Source: Nocardia anaemiae NBRC 100462
Lineage (GTDB): Bacteria > Actinomycetota > Actinomycetes > Mycobacteriales > Mycobacteriaceae
DNA: 64,000 nt
Assembly (NCBI RefSeq): GCF_001612725.1
Contig: NZ_BDAZ01000053.1
Span: 1 to 64,000 of the forward strand
Reading direction: 5' to 3'
Below the pieces are notes generated by a model. The model was not told the origin of the DNA. It was given only the letters and a program-made list of their open reading frames with translations, and made no database searches. The position numbers were made by a program, and so were the translations under genes. Each line of letters starts with the position of its first letter. Position 1 is the first letter of the stretch. Shown piece by piece: positions 56,155-64,000 of the stretch.

Positions 56155-56598
56155 TCAGTTCCAGTTGTCGATCTTGACGTCATGCGGGTCGGGGGCGCCT
56201 TTTCCGGTCTCCACCAACGACTTCAGGCTCAGCAGGAAGACCGCCCACTTGGTGCTGCAATGGTGCATGAATTCCACCGGCTCCTTCCAGCCCTCGTGCT
56301 TGAAGAGCACCACGGCGTAGTCGTCGACCTGGTCGAGGCTCCAGTCCACGTGGGTGCCGACCCACTCCTCGGGGCCTTCGACGACCTCCCAGCGCACGTG
56401 GTTGCCCGGGTCGAGCTCGAGGACCTTCATATCGAATCCACCGGCATCGAAACGGAATTGGAGTACGCCGCCCACATCATTGCCTTTGCCCTGGGTGTTG
56501 GTCGCCCACCACGCGGCCAGCCCCTCGACGGTGGTCAGGGCCGCATAGACCTCGGCCGTCGACGCTTTGGTTGCGACTCGGTGCAGGATATCCACCAT
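56155..56598 (-). CDS. SRPBCC/AHSA1-family protein
   Basis: 147 aa from ATG 56598. START/AHSA1 fold: 'VYAALTTVEGLAAWWATNTQ' at the N-terminus and 'WAVFLLSLKSLVETG' in the C-terminal helix. Such proteins bind hydrophobic ligands in a central cavity. It is third in an operon with another SRPBCC gene and an ArsR repressor (29 bp after the ArsR stop), a pairing widespread in actinobacteria. Ligand unknown. Confidence 0.85.
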   Translation of the reverse strand: MVDILHRVATKASTAEVYAALTTVEGLAAWWATNTQGKGNDVGGVLQFRFDAGGFDMKVLELDPGNHVRWEVVEGPEEWVGTHVDWSLDQVDDYAVVLFKHEGWKEPVEFMHHCSTKWAVFLLSLKSLVETGKGAPDPHDVKIDNWN

Positions 56599-56627
56599 GT
56601 TCGAATCCTCTTTCCAGTATCGGACTT

Positions 56628-56972
56628 TCACTTCTGCTGATCTTTTGTGCGCTGAATCGCCTCGGCGATCCGCTTGATGCGCCGGAGCCTGGCGTCCCAC
56701 GCCGCCCCGACCGAGGACAACTGTGCGACCGCGCGGGCAAGTTGTGCCTCATCCACTCGATACCTCCGCTCCCGCCCCGCGGGCGTGGCGTGCACCAGAC
56801 CGACGCGGTCGAGCACACCCAGATGTTTCGCGATGGCCTGCCGGGTCACCGGCAGCTGCTCACTGAGGCTGGTGGCCGTGCCATCCCCGGCCGCCAAGAG
56901 CAGGTCGAGCATCCGCCGACGGGTCGGATCCCCCACCGCGGACCACAGGTCGTCGTCGACGGTAGCGGTCAC
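56628..56972 (-). CDS. ArsR-family repressor
   Basis: 114 aa from GTG 56972, which overlaps the preceding stop (GTGA). Winged helix with 'AVGDPTRRRMLDLLLAAGDG' and recognition segment 'LPVTRQAIAKHLGVLDRVGL'. The Cys of metal-sensing ArsR proteins are absent, so it is of the SRPBCC-associated type. It is coupled between two SRPBCC genes and probably binds the two TGCAAC-type palindromes at 57433-57494. Confidence 0.87.
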   Translation of the reverse strand: MTATVDDDLWSAVGDPTRRRMLDLLLAAGDGTATSLSEQLPVTRQAIAKHLGVLDRVGLVHATPAGRERRYRVDEAQLARAVAQLSSVGAAWDARLRRIKRIAEAIQRTKDQQK

Positions 56973-57418
56973 GGGGTCGACACCAGCCGCGCGATGTACT
57001 CCCCGAGTTGCGGAACGAACCTGCCCCAACCCTCCACGTGGTCGAGATAGGTCTCCTCCAACTTCGCGGCCTCCCACCCCATTTCGCGGAACCCGGACTC
57101 GGTGAGCCGAATCCTGGTGCCCGCACCCGAGGGGGTGAGCTCGAAGGTGACCAGCAGCGAGTCGGCGAGATCGGTCGAGCCTTCCGGGTAGCACCAGCGG
57201 AACGAGAATAGCCGTGGCCGCTCGACGGTCACCACGGTGATCGGGGCGACATGCTCACGATCGCCGAAGACCAGCTCACCGACCGCGCCGGGAGTCACCT
57301 GGAAATCGGCCGCATCGGACCACCATTCCGAGATGTGTTCGGGACTGCTGACCACCTCGAAGACCACCTCGGGCGAGGCGTCGACGTGGATCTCACGTTC
57401 AATGCTGCCGTACTCCAT
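56969..57418 (-). CDS. SRPBCC/AHSA1-family protein, first gene of the ArsR operon
   Basis: 149 aa from ATG 57418, chosen because GGAGG lies six bases upstream; ATG 57424 abuts the site directly. 'EREIHVDASPEVVFEVVSSP' and 'HISEWWSDAADFQ' open the START-like fold; 'VEGWGRFVPQLGEYI' is the C-terminal helix. It probably binds or modifies a small hydrophobic molecule, perhaps the inducer sensed in this operon. Stop overlaps the ArsR start. Confidence 0.87.
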   Translation of the reverse strand: MEYGSIEREIHVDASPEVVFEVVSSPEHISEWWSDAADFQVTPGAVGELVFGDREHVAPITVVTVERPRLFSFRWCYPEGSTDLADSLLVTFELTPSGAGTRIRLTESGFREMGWEAAKLEETYLDHVEGWGRFVPQLGEYIARLVSTP

Positions 57419-57432
57419 ATCCATCCTCCATC

Positions 57433-57494
57433 TGCAACGTTTGGTTGCACATCACGCTAGTCGACCCTCCATCGTCACGCAACCATTGGTTGCA
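57433..57494 (-). promoter_or_regulatory. ArsR operon promoter flanked by two operators
   Basis: TGCAAC-GTTTG-GTTGCA (57433-57449) and GCAACC-ATT-GGTTGC (57479-57493). On the minus strand TTGCGT (57477-57482), 17 bp, TAGCGT (57454-57459) forms a promoter whose -35 overlaps the upstream palindrome and whose -10 adjoins the other. Confidence 0.65.
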
Positions 57495-57570
57495 CATTGA
57501 CATAAAGAGAGAACCCGAGCGGAGTCCAACTACCTCCGCCGGGAGGGGTCAACAGAACGACGTCGGCTGG

Positions 57571-58461
57571 TCAAATCCCCTGTGGGGGAAGTGAAGTGGG
57601 AGTGTGCCGGTCGGCTACCTCGGTAAGGGCCTGGGCCCATCCGTCGAGGCGATCGGCCGCGTCGCGCAGGTCGGCGACGATGGTGTCGAAGTTGTGCCGC
57701 AGCACCGCGCTTTCGGGGACCGCGAGAATCCGCCCCGCAGCGGCGACCACCTGTTCGTATTCGGCGACGCCGGTATCGAGGCGGCCGAGCGCGAATTGCA
57801 TGTTCTCGGTAAGGCCGACGGCGGCAACGGATTTCGAGCGTCCCATGGCACCGAGCGCTTGTTCCATCGCGGTGATATCAGCGGCCAGCGCATGCAGCGC
57901 GGCGGCGCCCGAACCCGCGGTTTCGATCATGTCGGCGAGTTCGTCCTCAGGAAGCCGATTCGAACGGGCAATCTGTGTGCCGAGTCCGTGTAGCGCCTTT
58001 TCCGCGCGAACGAGGCGAGAGATCGGTCCGCGCGCGGAGGACCACGGCGGTGGCTGCTTGCGCGGTATGAAGGCGGCCCGCGGCAGCGGTGCGCTGCGCA
58101 ATTGGAGGTAGCGGCGGGCACTCAGCGCGGTACCGGTGACCAGCGCCACGGCACCCCCACCGACCACGACCACGGCCCATACCGGAGCCGAAAGCACCAT
58201 CAGCCCAACGGTTCCCGCGGTGGTGAGACCGCCGACCGTGCCCAGTTGAAAGCTGCGGCGGCGGGCCCGGCGGCGCTTGCGCAATTCCCGCTCGCGCGGA
58301 TCCGCCCAACGCCGCACCGCGACCAGCGCATGTTCGCTCACCTCGCGCAGACTGTCGGGCAGGCTCCCCGGCTGTGGTGCGAGCACCGCCTGTGCCCGCA
58401 CGAGCGCGGCACCGCGACGGCGACCGCCCTTACCTGGTTCGCGAGGTCCCTGCGGGCTCAT
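57571..58461 (-). CDS. pspM: PspM, phage-shock envelope stress protein
   Basis: 296 aa from ATG 58461 with GGAG upstream. A basic N-terminus (KRRRARRRS) is followed by two close TM helices (about 75-115, 'TVGGLTTAGTVGLMVLSAP' and 'AVVVVGGGAVALVTGTALS') and a long helical cytoplasmic domain ('HALAADITAMEQALGAMG'). It matches the mycobacterial Rv2743c position directly downstream of pspA. In mycobacteria PspM tethers PspA at the membrane for envelope homeostasis. It is 167 bp from the pspA stop, with a tandem repeat between. Confidence 0.85.
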   Translation of the reverse strand: MSPQGPREPGKGGRRRGAALVRAQAVLAPQPGSLPDSLREVSEHALVAVRRWADPRERELRKRRRARRRSFQLGTVGGLTTAGTVGLMVLSAPVWAVVVVGGGAVALVTGTALSARRYLQLRSAPLPRAAFIPRKQPPPWSSARGPISRLVRAEKALHGLGTQIARSNRLPEDELADMIETAGSGAAALHALAADITAMEQALGAMGRSKSVAAVGLTENMQFALGRLDTGVAEYEQVVAAAGRILAVPESAVLRHNFDTIVADLRDAADRLDGWAQALTEVADRHTPTSLPPQGI

Positions 58462-58587
58462 CGGTCTCCTCCAGGGCACGCGTTCGGCGCGACCCGCGGT
58501 GGCCGGACAGGCAGGGCCCGAGCATGACCGACGGCCGACCCGCCAGGTACCCGTGCCATGTCTTCCACCGAACCAGTCCTCGCCGAA

Positions 58588-58623
58588 CTGTATTTATTTC
58601 GAACGCTGTATTTATTTCGAACG
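58588..58623. repeat. 18-bp perfect tandem repeat between pspA and pspM
   Basis: CTGTATTTATTTCGAACG occurs twice head to tail, ending 5 bp from the pspA stop. It is strikingly AT-rich for this genome and includes TTCGAA. Confidence 0.85.
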
Positions 58624-58628
58624 ACGGG

Positions 58629-59459
58629 CTACTGCTGCGCGGTCTGCCCCTTGTTCATCTGCGGCTGCGGTTGCGCCGGATTCGCCTGCGCCGCACCCGG
58701 ATTGATCGCGGTCGTACCACCGGCGGGCAACGCATCACCGCGCATCGAAGCGCGGATCTGCTCCAGCTTGCTGTGCCCGGCCATCTGAATGCTGGCCTGC
58801 TGCACCTCGAGCATCCGGCCCTGCACCGAATTGCCCGCGAGTTCGGCGGCACCCAGCGCGTTCGCGTAGCGGCGCTCGATCTTCTCCCGCACGGCATCCA
58901 GGCTCGGTGTGGTGCCGGGCGCGGACAATGTCGAATCCATCCGCTGCAGCGACGCCGAGACCTGCTCTTGCATCTTGGCCTGCTCCAGCTGGCTGAGCAG
59001 CTTGGTGCGCTCGGCGACCTTCTGCTGCAACAGCATCGCGTTCTGCTCGACCGCCTTCTTGGCCTGCGCGGCCGCCTGTAGCGACTGGTCGTGCAGCACC
59101 TTCAGATCCTCGATGGACTGCTCGGCGGTGACCAGCTGCGCGGCGAACGCCTCGGCGGCGTTGGTGTACTGGATCGCCTTCTCGGTATCCCCGGCCGCGG
59201 CGGCCTGGTCGGCCAACATGACGGCCTGGCGGGTATTGGCGTTGAGCTTCTCGACATCGTCGAGCTGACGGTTCAGCTTCATCTCCAGCTGACGCTGGTT
59301 GCCGATGACCGACGCGGCCTGCTGCGAGAGGGCCTGATGCTGTCGCTGAGCTTCCTCGATAGCCTGCTGAATCTGAACCTTCGGATCCGCATGCTCTTCG
59401 ATCTTCGAATCGAAGAGGGCCATCATGTACTTCCAGGCCTTGACGAACGGATTAGCCAT
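58629..59459 (-). CDS. pspA: PspA/IM30 membrane-stress protein
   Basis: 276 aa. Near-continuous coiled coil from about 25 to 220 ('PKVQIQQAIEEAQRQHQAL'), with the amphipathic N-terminal helix 'ANPFVKAWKYMMALFDSKIE' that binds stressed membrane. A Gly/Pro/Gln-rich tail (235-276) follows. PspA oligomerises on the inner membrane. In mycobacteria it is controlled by ClgR, encoded immediately upstream here as well, 203 bp away, so pspA has its own promoter region. Confidence 0.95.
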   Translation of the reverse strand: MANPFVKAWKYMMALFDSKIEEHADPKVQIQQAIEEAQRQHQALSQQAASVIGNQRQLEMKLNRQLDDVEKLNANTRQAVMLADQAAAAGDTEKAIQYTNAAEAFAAQLVTAEQSIEDLKVLHDQSLQAAAQAKKAVEQNAMLLQQKVAERTKLLSQLEQAKMQEQVSASLQRMDSTLSAPGTTPSLDAVREKIERRYANALGAAELAGNSVQGRMLEVQQASIQMAGHSKLEQIRASMRGDALPAGGTTAINPGAAQANPAQPQPQMNKGQTAQQ

Positions 59460-59662
59460 CGATTGATCCCGCCTCCATAAGATGCGCCGCGCTTTACCGC
59501 GACTCTAGTGCGCGACCGTCACGCACCCGATATGTGCCTATCCTCCACCATGTGGCACCCAGGCCGGGCGAACCCGGCCCAATCGACGCCTAGTACAGAA
59601 TCTATCCGCTTTCGGCACCGGTTCGCAGCGTCGGCCGCGGCGGCCACCTCTCGTCTTATCGA

Positions 59663-60100
59663 TCAGTTGCTTTTCACCAGAACGAGCATGTCCGCCTTGG
59701 GCGCCGGAATGACGATCCGGGTCTCCTCGGCGATGTGCGGCCTGGCAGCGGCCACCGACATCGTGGCGGTCGCGGGCTCCGGCGCGGCCTCGGCGGGTTC
59801 GGCCGCGGCGGTCCGCTCCGCCTCTGGTGCGTCGGCGTTCTGGGCGGGCGCTTCGGCAGGCAGGCCGTCGGCACCGGCCATGATCGTGCTCACATCCCAG
59901 AGCACCCGCGACAGCGGCACATCCAGGGCCGCGCAGATGGCGGCGAGCAGTTCGCTGGAGGCCTCTTTGCGGCCCCGCTCGACCTCCGACAGATATCCCA
60001 GGCTCACGCGCGCCGAGGTGGAGACCTCACGCAGGGTCCGGCTCTGGGCGAGACGAGCACGCCGCAGACTGTCCCCGATCGCCTCTCGCAGCAGCGTCAT
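59663..60100 (-). CDS. clgR: ClgR-type XRE transcription factor
   Basis: 145 aa from ATG 60100 with AAGGAG eight bases upstream. The helix-turn-helix covers about 8-65 ('RTLREVSTSARVSLGYLSEV', 'GRKEASSELLAAICAALDV'). An Ala/Pro/Glu-rich linker and a short tail ending 'MLVLVKSN' follow. In mycobacteria ClgR activates clp proteases and the pspA operon, and position next to pspA supports the name. The C-terminus may be a Clp degradation tag. Confidence 0.9.
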   Translation of the reverse strand: MTLLREAIGDSLRRARLAQSRTLREVSTSARVSLGYLSEVERGRKEASSELLAAICAALDVPLSRVLWDVSTIMAGADGLPAEAPAQNADAPEAERTAAAEPAEAAPEPATATMSVAAARPHIAEETRIVIPAPKADMLVLVKSN

Positions 60101-60268
60101 GTCGTTCTCCTTAGCTCCCAGTAACCGGGTCCGCGGGGCGCCTACCAGCGCTGCGCACGCCGTCCTTTCTGGCACAACGTCGAACAGGGTCTGGTTGGTT
60201 CCCACGGTGGCAAACCAGATGCGAAGCATCCGGTCAGCTGGCCATCTCCAGCGACCTGCAGGCAGTCG

Positions 60269-60763
60269 CTAACGGCCGCCTCCCACGATACGACGCAACT
60301 CCCGTATCGCGCTGTGCGTAGCGCCGATTCGGATCGCCCACCGGTCACCGTCCAGTTTCAGCCGCATGACCTCGGTGTGCCCGGGCCCGGCCAAGCCGAG
60401 GAAGACCGTCCCGACGACATGCCCACCCTGGGCTTCGGGCCCGGCGACGCCGGTCAATCCGATTCCCCAGTCCGCACCGCAGCGCAGCCGCGCACCGACG
60501 GCCAACTCTTCGGCGGTGCTCGCGGCCACCGGCCCCTCGGTCGCGAGCACTTCGTCACTGACACCGGCAAGGCTGTGCTTGAGCTCCGTCGCGTAGACGA
60601 CCAATCCACCGCGCAGCACCACGCTGGCCCCCGGCACCCCGGCGATGGTCGCCGCGAGCAGGCCCGCCGTCAGCGATTCCGCGGTCGCCACGGTCTGCCG
60701 GGCAGCACCGAGTTCGCGCACCAATTCGACGACGGGCGCTCCGATAGTCAGCGGATCGGTCAT
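60269..60763 (-). CDS. CinA C-terminal domain protein (nicotinamide-nucleotide amidase, PncC-like)
   Basis: 164 aa from ATG 60763, overlapping the pgsA stop (ATGA). 'TAESLTAGLLAATIAGVPGAS' replaces the usual AESCTGG: the Ser is kept, the Cys and one Gly are not. 'YATELKHSLAGV' and 'GLTGVAGPEAQGG' are intact. The enzyme recycles NMN to nicotinate mononucleotide. It is inserted between pgsA and clgR and shares the pgsA transcript. Confidence 0.88.
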   Translation of the reverse strand: MTDPLTIGAPVVELVRELGAARQTVATAESLTAGLLAATIAGVPGASVVLRGGLVVYATELKHSLAGVSDEVLATEGPVAASTAEELAVGARLRCGADWGIGLTGVAGPEAQGGHVVGTVFLGLAGPGHTEVMRLKLDGDRWAIRIGATHSAIRELRRIVGGGR

Positions 60764-61416
60764 GCGCCGCGCGCCCGGCCCGGACCTCCCGCGAGCCACA
60801 CCCGCGCCGCTTGCCCCACATAGTCGAGGCCGGTGATGACCGTCAGCGCGACGGCCACATACATCAGTGTCATACCGGCGGTGGCGAATCCGCCGTGCAG
60901 CGGCAACAGCAGAACCGCGATCGCGACGGACTGCACCAGCGTCTTCAACTTGCCGCCGCGTCCGGCCGGAATCACCCCGCGCCGGACCACCACCAGCCGC
61001 AGCAGCGTGATCCCGATCTCACGTCCGCAGATGACCAGGGTGATCCACCACGCCAGATCACCCAGCACGGAAAGTCCGATCACCGCCGAACCGATCAGCG
61101 CTTTATCCGCGATCGGATCGGCGAGTTTGCCGAAATCGGTGACCAGACCGTATTTGCGCGCCAACTGCCCGTCGAAGCGATCGGTGATCGCGGCGATGCC
61201 GAACAGCGCGGCGGCCGCGACCCGCCAGCCGGTCTGGTGGCCGCCACCCGCGAACAGCGCGAGCACGAACAGCGGCACCAGCGCGATGCGCAGCATGGTC
61301 AGCACATTCGCGATATTCATCAGCGGGACGACGGGATCGGTCTGGGCGGGCGCGAATCCGGTGCGGACCGCGGGTTCGCCCCAGCGTCGATCGATCTCTT
61401 CGGGCTGCACGCTCAC
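60760..61416 (-). CDS. pgsA: CDP-diacylglycerol-dependent phosphatidyltransferase (PgsA family)
   Basis: 218 aa. The CDP-alcohol phosphotransferase motif D-x2-D-G-x2-A-R-x8-G-x3-D-x3-D is complete in 'DRFDGQLARKYG' and 'FGKLADPIADK' (about 79-105). About five TM helices. It makes phosphatidylglycerophosphate (or a related phospholipid) from CDP-DAG. The orthologous position in M. tuberculosis is pgsA3 (Rv2746c). A hydrophilic N-terminal ~30 residues precede the family start; ATG in 'PLMNIANVLTML' is a possible alternative. Confidence 0.9.
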   Translation of the reverse strand: MSVQPEEIDRRWGEPAVRTGFAPAQTDPVVPLMNIANVLTMLRIALVPLFVLALFAGGGHQTGWRVAAAALFGIAAITDRFDGQLARKYGLVTDFGKLADPIADKALIGSAVIGLSVLGDLAWWITLVICGREIGITLLRLVVVRRGVIPAGRGGKLKTLVQSVAIAVLLLPLHGGFATAGMTLMYVAVALTVITGLDYVGQAARVWLAGGPGRARGA

Positions 61417-61571
61417 GCCTCCGCCTCGCTGGCGCTAGGCCCGGTCACGCAGGCCACAACACCCGCCGCCACCGGGCTCGGACGCATGCCGACGCGATGC
61501 GGTGAGCGGAGCGGGTGGATGTGCGGCACACGTTCAGAGTATCGGTAACCTGGCCGACTACTGTGCACCCC

Positions 61572-62138
61572 ATGACCTCTCGGGGACCACATGGTGGTTC
61601 GACTAGCGACGCGTATCCCGACGCGGCACCTGCCGCGGACAAATCTGTCCCTGTCGTGCGACGCGCCCGAACCTCCGATGTGCCCCAGATCAAGGCCCTC
61701 GTCGATGAATACGCCGGTCGGATCCTACTGGAGAAGAACCTGGTCACGCTCTACGAGGCGGTGCAGGAATTCTGGGTGGCCGAACTCGACGGCCGGGTGG
61801 TCGGCTGTGGTGCGCTGCATGTGCTGTGGGCCGATCTCGGCGAGGTGCGCACCGTCGCGGTGCATCCCGATGTCAAGGGGCATGGTGTCGGGCGGCTCAT
61901 CGTCGAGCGGCTGGTCGCGGTGGCCAGGGAACTCGAGCTGGGACGGCTGTTCGTACTCACCTTCGAGGTCGAGTTCTTCGGCAGGCACGGGTTCGTGGAA
62001 ATCGACGGGACACCGGTGACCGCCGAGGTGTACGCGGAGATGTGCCGGACCTTCGATCCAGGCGTCGCGGAATTCCTCGACCTCAGCTATGTGAAACCGA
62101 ACACCCTCGGCAATACTCGAATGCTGCTGAACCTCTGA
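61572..62138 (+). CDS. argA: GNAT-family amino-acid N-acetyltransferase (ArgA/Rv2747-like)
   Basis: 188 aa from ATG 61572; the first ~28 residues are polar, so a later start is possible. GNAT motif A is visible as 'VAVHPDVKGHGVGRLIVERL' (CoA-binding R/Q-x-x-G-x-G/A-type loop), with 'FFGRHGFVEI' at the C-terminal part. Context (divergent from pgsA, near clgR-psp) equals that of mycobacterial Rv2747, an L-glutamate/glutamine N-acetyltransferase that starts arginine synthesis. It stands alone, without the amino-acid-kinase domain of classical NAGS. Confidence 0.85.
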   Translation: MTSRGPHGGSTSDAYPDAAPAADKSVPVVRRARTSDVPQIKALVDEYAGRILLEKNLVTLYEAVQEFWVAELDGRVVGCGALHVLWADLGEVRTVAVHPDVKGHGVGRLIVERLVAVARELELGRLFVLTFEVEFFGRHGFVEIDGTPVTAEVYAEMCRTFDPGVAEFLDLSYVKPNTLGNTRMLLNL

Positions 62139-62154
62139 CCAGAACGGATCGATC

Positions 62155-62439
62155 GTGCCCATCTTCGCCGTGCACTACACCTATTCCGACGCCACCGTCG
62201 AGGCGCGCGACACCTTCCGCCCGGAACATCGGGCTTGGCTCAACGGTCTGATCGATACGGGTGCATTGCTGACCAGCGGTCCCTATCCGGACGGTTCCGG
62301 CGCCCTGCTGCTGTTCCAGGTTGCCGACGAGGCGGCCATCAAGGAACTGCTGCCGCAGGACCCGTTCGCCCGCGAGAACCTCATCGACGATGTGCGCGCG
62401 GTCGAGTGGCTGCCGGTGATGGGCACATTCGCTTCCTGA
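62155..62439 (+). CDS. YciI-family protein
   Basis: 94 aa from GTG 62155, 16 bp after argA. Ferredoxin-like alpha/beta fold of the YciI family: 'RPEHRAWLNGLIDTGALLTS' with the conserved His, 'GPYPDGSGALLLFQ', and 'DPFARENLIDDVRAVEW' with the conserved Asp-Pro-Phe. Family members are small putative enzymes whose roles are largely unknown. It is followed by a strong terminator and is probably co-transcribed with argA. Confidence 0.88.
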   Translation: MPIFAVHYTYSDATVEARDTFRPEHRAWLNGLIDTGALLTSGPYPDGSGALLLFQVADEAAIKELLPQDPFARENLIDDVRAVEWLPVMGTFAS

Positions 62440-62447
62440 CCGATCCG

Positions 62448-62488
62448 GCTGACCGCCGCGTGTCATCGCTCGACACTCGGCGGTCAGC
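62448..62488 (+). terminator. terminator of the argA-yciI unit
   Basis: Perfect 11-bp stem GCTGACCGCCG / CGGCGGTCAGC, 8 nt after the YciI stop. Confidence 0.8.
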
Positions 62489-62554
62489 AAACTTGCGGCG
62501 ACACGCCGTGCCAGGTGCGAGCTAATCCGAGCCCGCCGACGCAGACTCCCCCGT

Positions 62555-63094
62555 ATGCGCATATCCGTCGCGATTTTCGCGTCGATGTCGGTCGCAGGCC
62601 TCGCACTCACCATCTGCTCGACGGCCGCCGATTTCGACAGCACGGCAAACTTGGCAGCCGGAGATCGTCCGCTGGTACGACCGGGTGTGGTCGACGAGTC
62701 GAAATACCGCGCCGCCGACGGCTACTACTTCCGGACCGCGGATGGCGGCATCGCGTGCGGCTTCCTCGATGAGCCGTTCGGCCAGCCGAAACGACCGGTC
62801 GGCTGCCAGGGCACGACTCAACCCACCCCGCCGACGATGCAGGCGTGCTGGGGCAGCGACCCGAGCGCGGCTGCCCTGGCGGTCGGCGAGAGCGCCGGAT
62901 ATCTCTGCGTGAACCGGGGGTTCTTCGTCGGACCCACATCCGGGGCTGATGCCGACGGGCCGGTGCTGCCGGTCGGATCCAGCCTGAGCGTGTCCGGCTT
63001 CACCTGTCTGGCCCAGCCCGTTGGGGTGACCTGCCGCAATGACGCGACCGGGCGCGGCTTCGAGATCGCGCCCGAATTCAACCGAGTGTTCTAA
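62555..63094 (+). CDS. secreted cysteine-containing protein of unknown function
   Basis: 179 aa. Signal peptide at residues 1-25 ('SVAIFASMSVAGLALTICST'), possibly a lipobox-like Cys at 21 though without a clean L-x-[AG]-C. The mature part has six Cys, which could form three disulfides ('GIACGFLD', 'VGCQG', 'QACWG', 'YLCVN', 'FTCLA', 'VTCRN'). Similar small secreted proteins occur in Mycobacteriales. No catalytic motif seen. Its stop overlaps that of the convergent TerC gene by four bases. Confidence 0.75.
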   Translation: MRISVAIFASMSVAGLALTICSTAADFDSTANLAAGDRPLVRPGVVDESKYRAADGYYFRTADGGIACGFLDEPFGQPKRPVGCQGTTQPTPPTMQACWGSDPSAAALAVGESAGYLCVNRGFFVGPTSGADADGPVLPVGSSLSVSGFTCLAQPVGVTCRNDATGRGFEIAPEFNRVF

Positions 63095-64000
63095 TCGCCG
63101 GTCCGGCTCTCGGCGGACCGGGCCGCGCCACGGGTTTTGATCAGACTCGCCACGGTCGCGATGAGCAGAATCCCGATGATCACGCTGAGCGAGACCGGCG
63201 TGGAAATGTCCGGCACCGCGACGTGCCGACCACCGTTGACGAAAGGCAGGGTGTTCTCGTGCAATGCGTGCAGCACCAGTTTGACGCCGATGAACGCGAG
63301 AATCGCCGAAAGTCCATAGGACAGGTAGACCAGGCGATCCAGCAGGCCGCCGATGAGGAAGTACAGCTGCCGTAAACCCATGAGCGCGAACGCGTTCGCG
63401 GTGAACACGATGTAGGGCTGCTCGGTGAGACCGTAGATGGCGGGGATGGAGTCCAGGGCGAACAGCAGATCCGCGAAGCCGATCGCCAACAGCGCCAACA
63501 ACAATGGGGTGACCGCGCGCCGACCGTCGATTCGAGTGAGCAGTTTGTCACCGTCGTATTCATCGGTGGTCGGAAGTACCTGTTTGGCCAGCGCCACGAT
63601 CCGGCTGTCGCGCTTCTCCTCCTGCTCGACCTCGTGTCCGCTCTCGCGCAACAGTTTCACGGCCGTGTAGACCAGGAACAGGCCGAACAGATAGAACACC
63701 CAACTGAACGCGCTGATCGCGGCCGCGCCGACGGCGATGAACACACCGCGCATGCCCAGCGCCAGCACAATGCCGATCAGCAGCACCTTCTGCTGGTAGA
63801 TCCGCGGCACCGCGAAGCTCGACATGATGATGACGAAGATGAACAGGTTGTCCACCGAGAGCGCCTTCTCGGTGACGAAGCCCGCGTAGTACTCACCCGC
63901 GAAGGTCGAGCCCCACTTCCAGGCGACGAATCCACCGAATACCAGGGCCAGGCCGATGTAGATCGCCGACCAGATGCCGGATTCCTTGAAGCTCGGATCG
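63091..64000 (-). CDS. TerC-family integral membrane protein (5' end beyond window)
   Basis: 303 codons visible; the frame stays open to the right edge, so the N-terminus is missing (an internal GTG at 63855 is not the real start). TerC/Alx signatures: 'ALSVDNLFIFVIIMSSF', 'RIDGRRAVTPL', 'FALDSIPAIYGLT' with the conserved acidic residues, and at least seven TM helices. The family acts in metal (Mn2+) homeostasis and pH or tellurite resistance. A manganese-responsive or pH-responsive leader would be upstream, outside the window. Confidence 0.9.
   Translation of the reverse strand, partial: DPSFKESGIWSAIYIGLALVFGGFVAWKWGSTFAGEYYAGFVTEKALSVDNLFIFVIIMSSFAVPRIYQQKVLLIGIVLALGMRGVFIAVGAAAISAFSWVFYLFGLFLVYTAVKLLRESGHEVEQEEKRDSRIVALAKQVLPTTDEYDGDKLLTRIDGRRAVTPLLLALLAIGFADLLFALDSIPAIYGLTEQPYIVFTANAFALMGLRQLYFLIGGLLDRLVYLSYGLSAILAFIGVKLVLHALHENTLPFVNGGRHVAVPDISTPVSLSVIIGILLIATVASLIKTRGAARSAESRTGD
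63098..63121. terminator. terminator hairpin inside the 3' end of the TerC gene
   Basis: CCGGTCCG-8 nt-CGGACCGG starts 4 nt after the stop of the secreted-protein gene and lies within the last TerC codons. It can terminate the plus-strand transcript. Confidence 0.55.

Noticed and set aside
54779..56320. 513-codon plus-strand frame overlapping the CHAP gene
   Set aside because: Arg/Pro/His-rich shadow in the +2 frame. The CHAP frame has the intact catalytic motifs and a ribosome site.

Overview
The window looks like chromosome of a Nocardia-like actinomycete (order Mycobacteriales). The DNA is GC-rich throughout, with GTG/TTG starts and stop/start overlaps. The block 57.5-62.1 kb repeats the mycobacterial order pspM-pspA-clgR-(cinA)-pgsA / argA-like (Rv2743c-Rv2747 neighbourhood), and there are WhiB, WS/DGAT and degenerate CYP genes typical of the group. 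No rRNA, tRNA, CRISPR array, insertion sequence or att site was recognised.

Left region (1-14.5 kb): a minus-strand, translationally coupled type IV secretion/conjugation-type gene set. In transcription order it holds a VirB8/TcpC-like protein, an 86-aa double-TM protein, a PrgI/TcpE-like protein, a VirB4 ATPase, a VirB6-like channel, a degenerate NlpC/P60-like protein and a truncated P/G-rich protein. It is followed upstream by a Rv3651-like PAS/GAF-type protein, a ROK protein and WhiB. A divergent MerR regulator and a second, orphan VirB6-like gene lie on the plus strand. A shared ~25-bp motif links the MerR/WhiB intergenic region to the promoter side of the secretion cluster.

Middle region (15-45 kb): TetR plus cytochrome P450 with palindromic operators. 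Then comes a minus-strand natural-product locus: a four-module NRPS of 4,696 aa (A-PCP-E / C-A-PCP / C-A-PCP / C-A-PCP-R), an aldo/keto reductase 10 bp downstream, a WS/DGAT-like acyltransferase with an altered active site, and upstream a PIG-L deacetylase and a small membrane protein. The predicted product is a D-L-L-L tetrapeptide released as aldehyde or alcohol. Next on the plus strand are a MetE-like protein and an operon of flavin halogenase, a fusion of chorismate pyruvate-lyase with a catalytically eroded class II DAHP synthase, and a cation/proton antiporter. These suggest a halogenated hydroxybenzoate-type product with export or tolerance. Two tail-to-tail P450 paralogues that lack the ExxR motif follow, separated by a strong bidirectional terminator.

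Right region (45-64 kb): a secreted Gly/Ser-repeat protein and a DUF4239 membrane protein; a galactarate/talarate catabolic locus (MFS transporter divergent from KDG dehydratase and enolase-superfamily dehydratase); a polymorphic-toxin-like protein with a proline-rich stalk containing an exact 129-bp-period duplication and an AT-richer C-terminal tip; and a CHAP-domain protein whose promoter and 5' end are duplicated in front of the toxin-like gene. After that come an ArsR/SRPBCC operon with two operators, the Psp envelope-stress block, an ArgA-like acetyltransferase, YciI, a secreted Cys-containing protein and a TerC-family protein running off the right edge.
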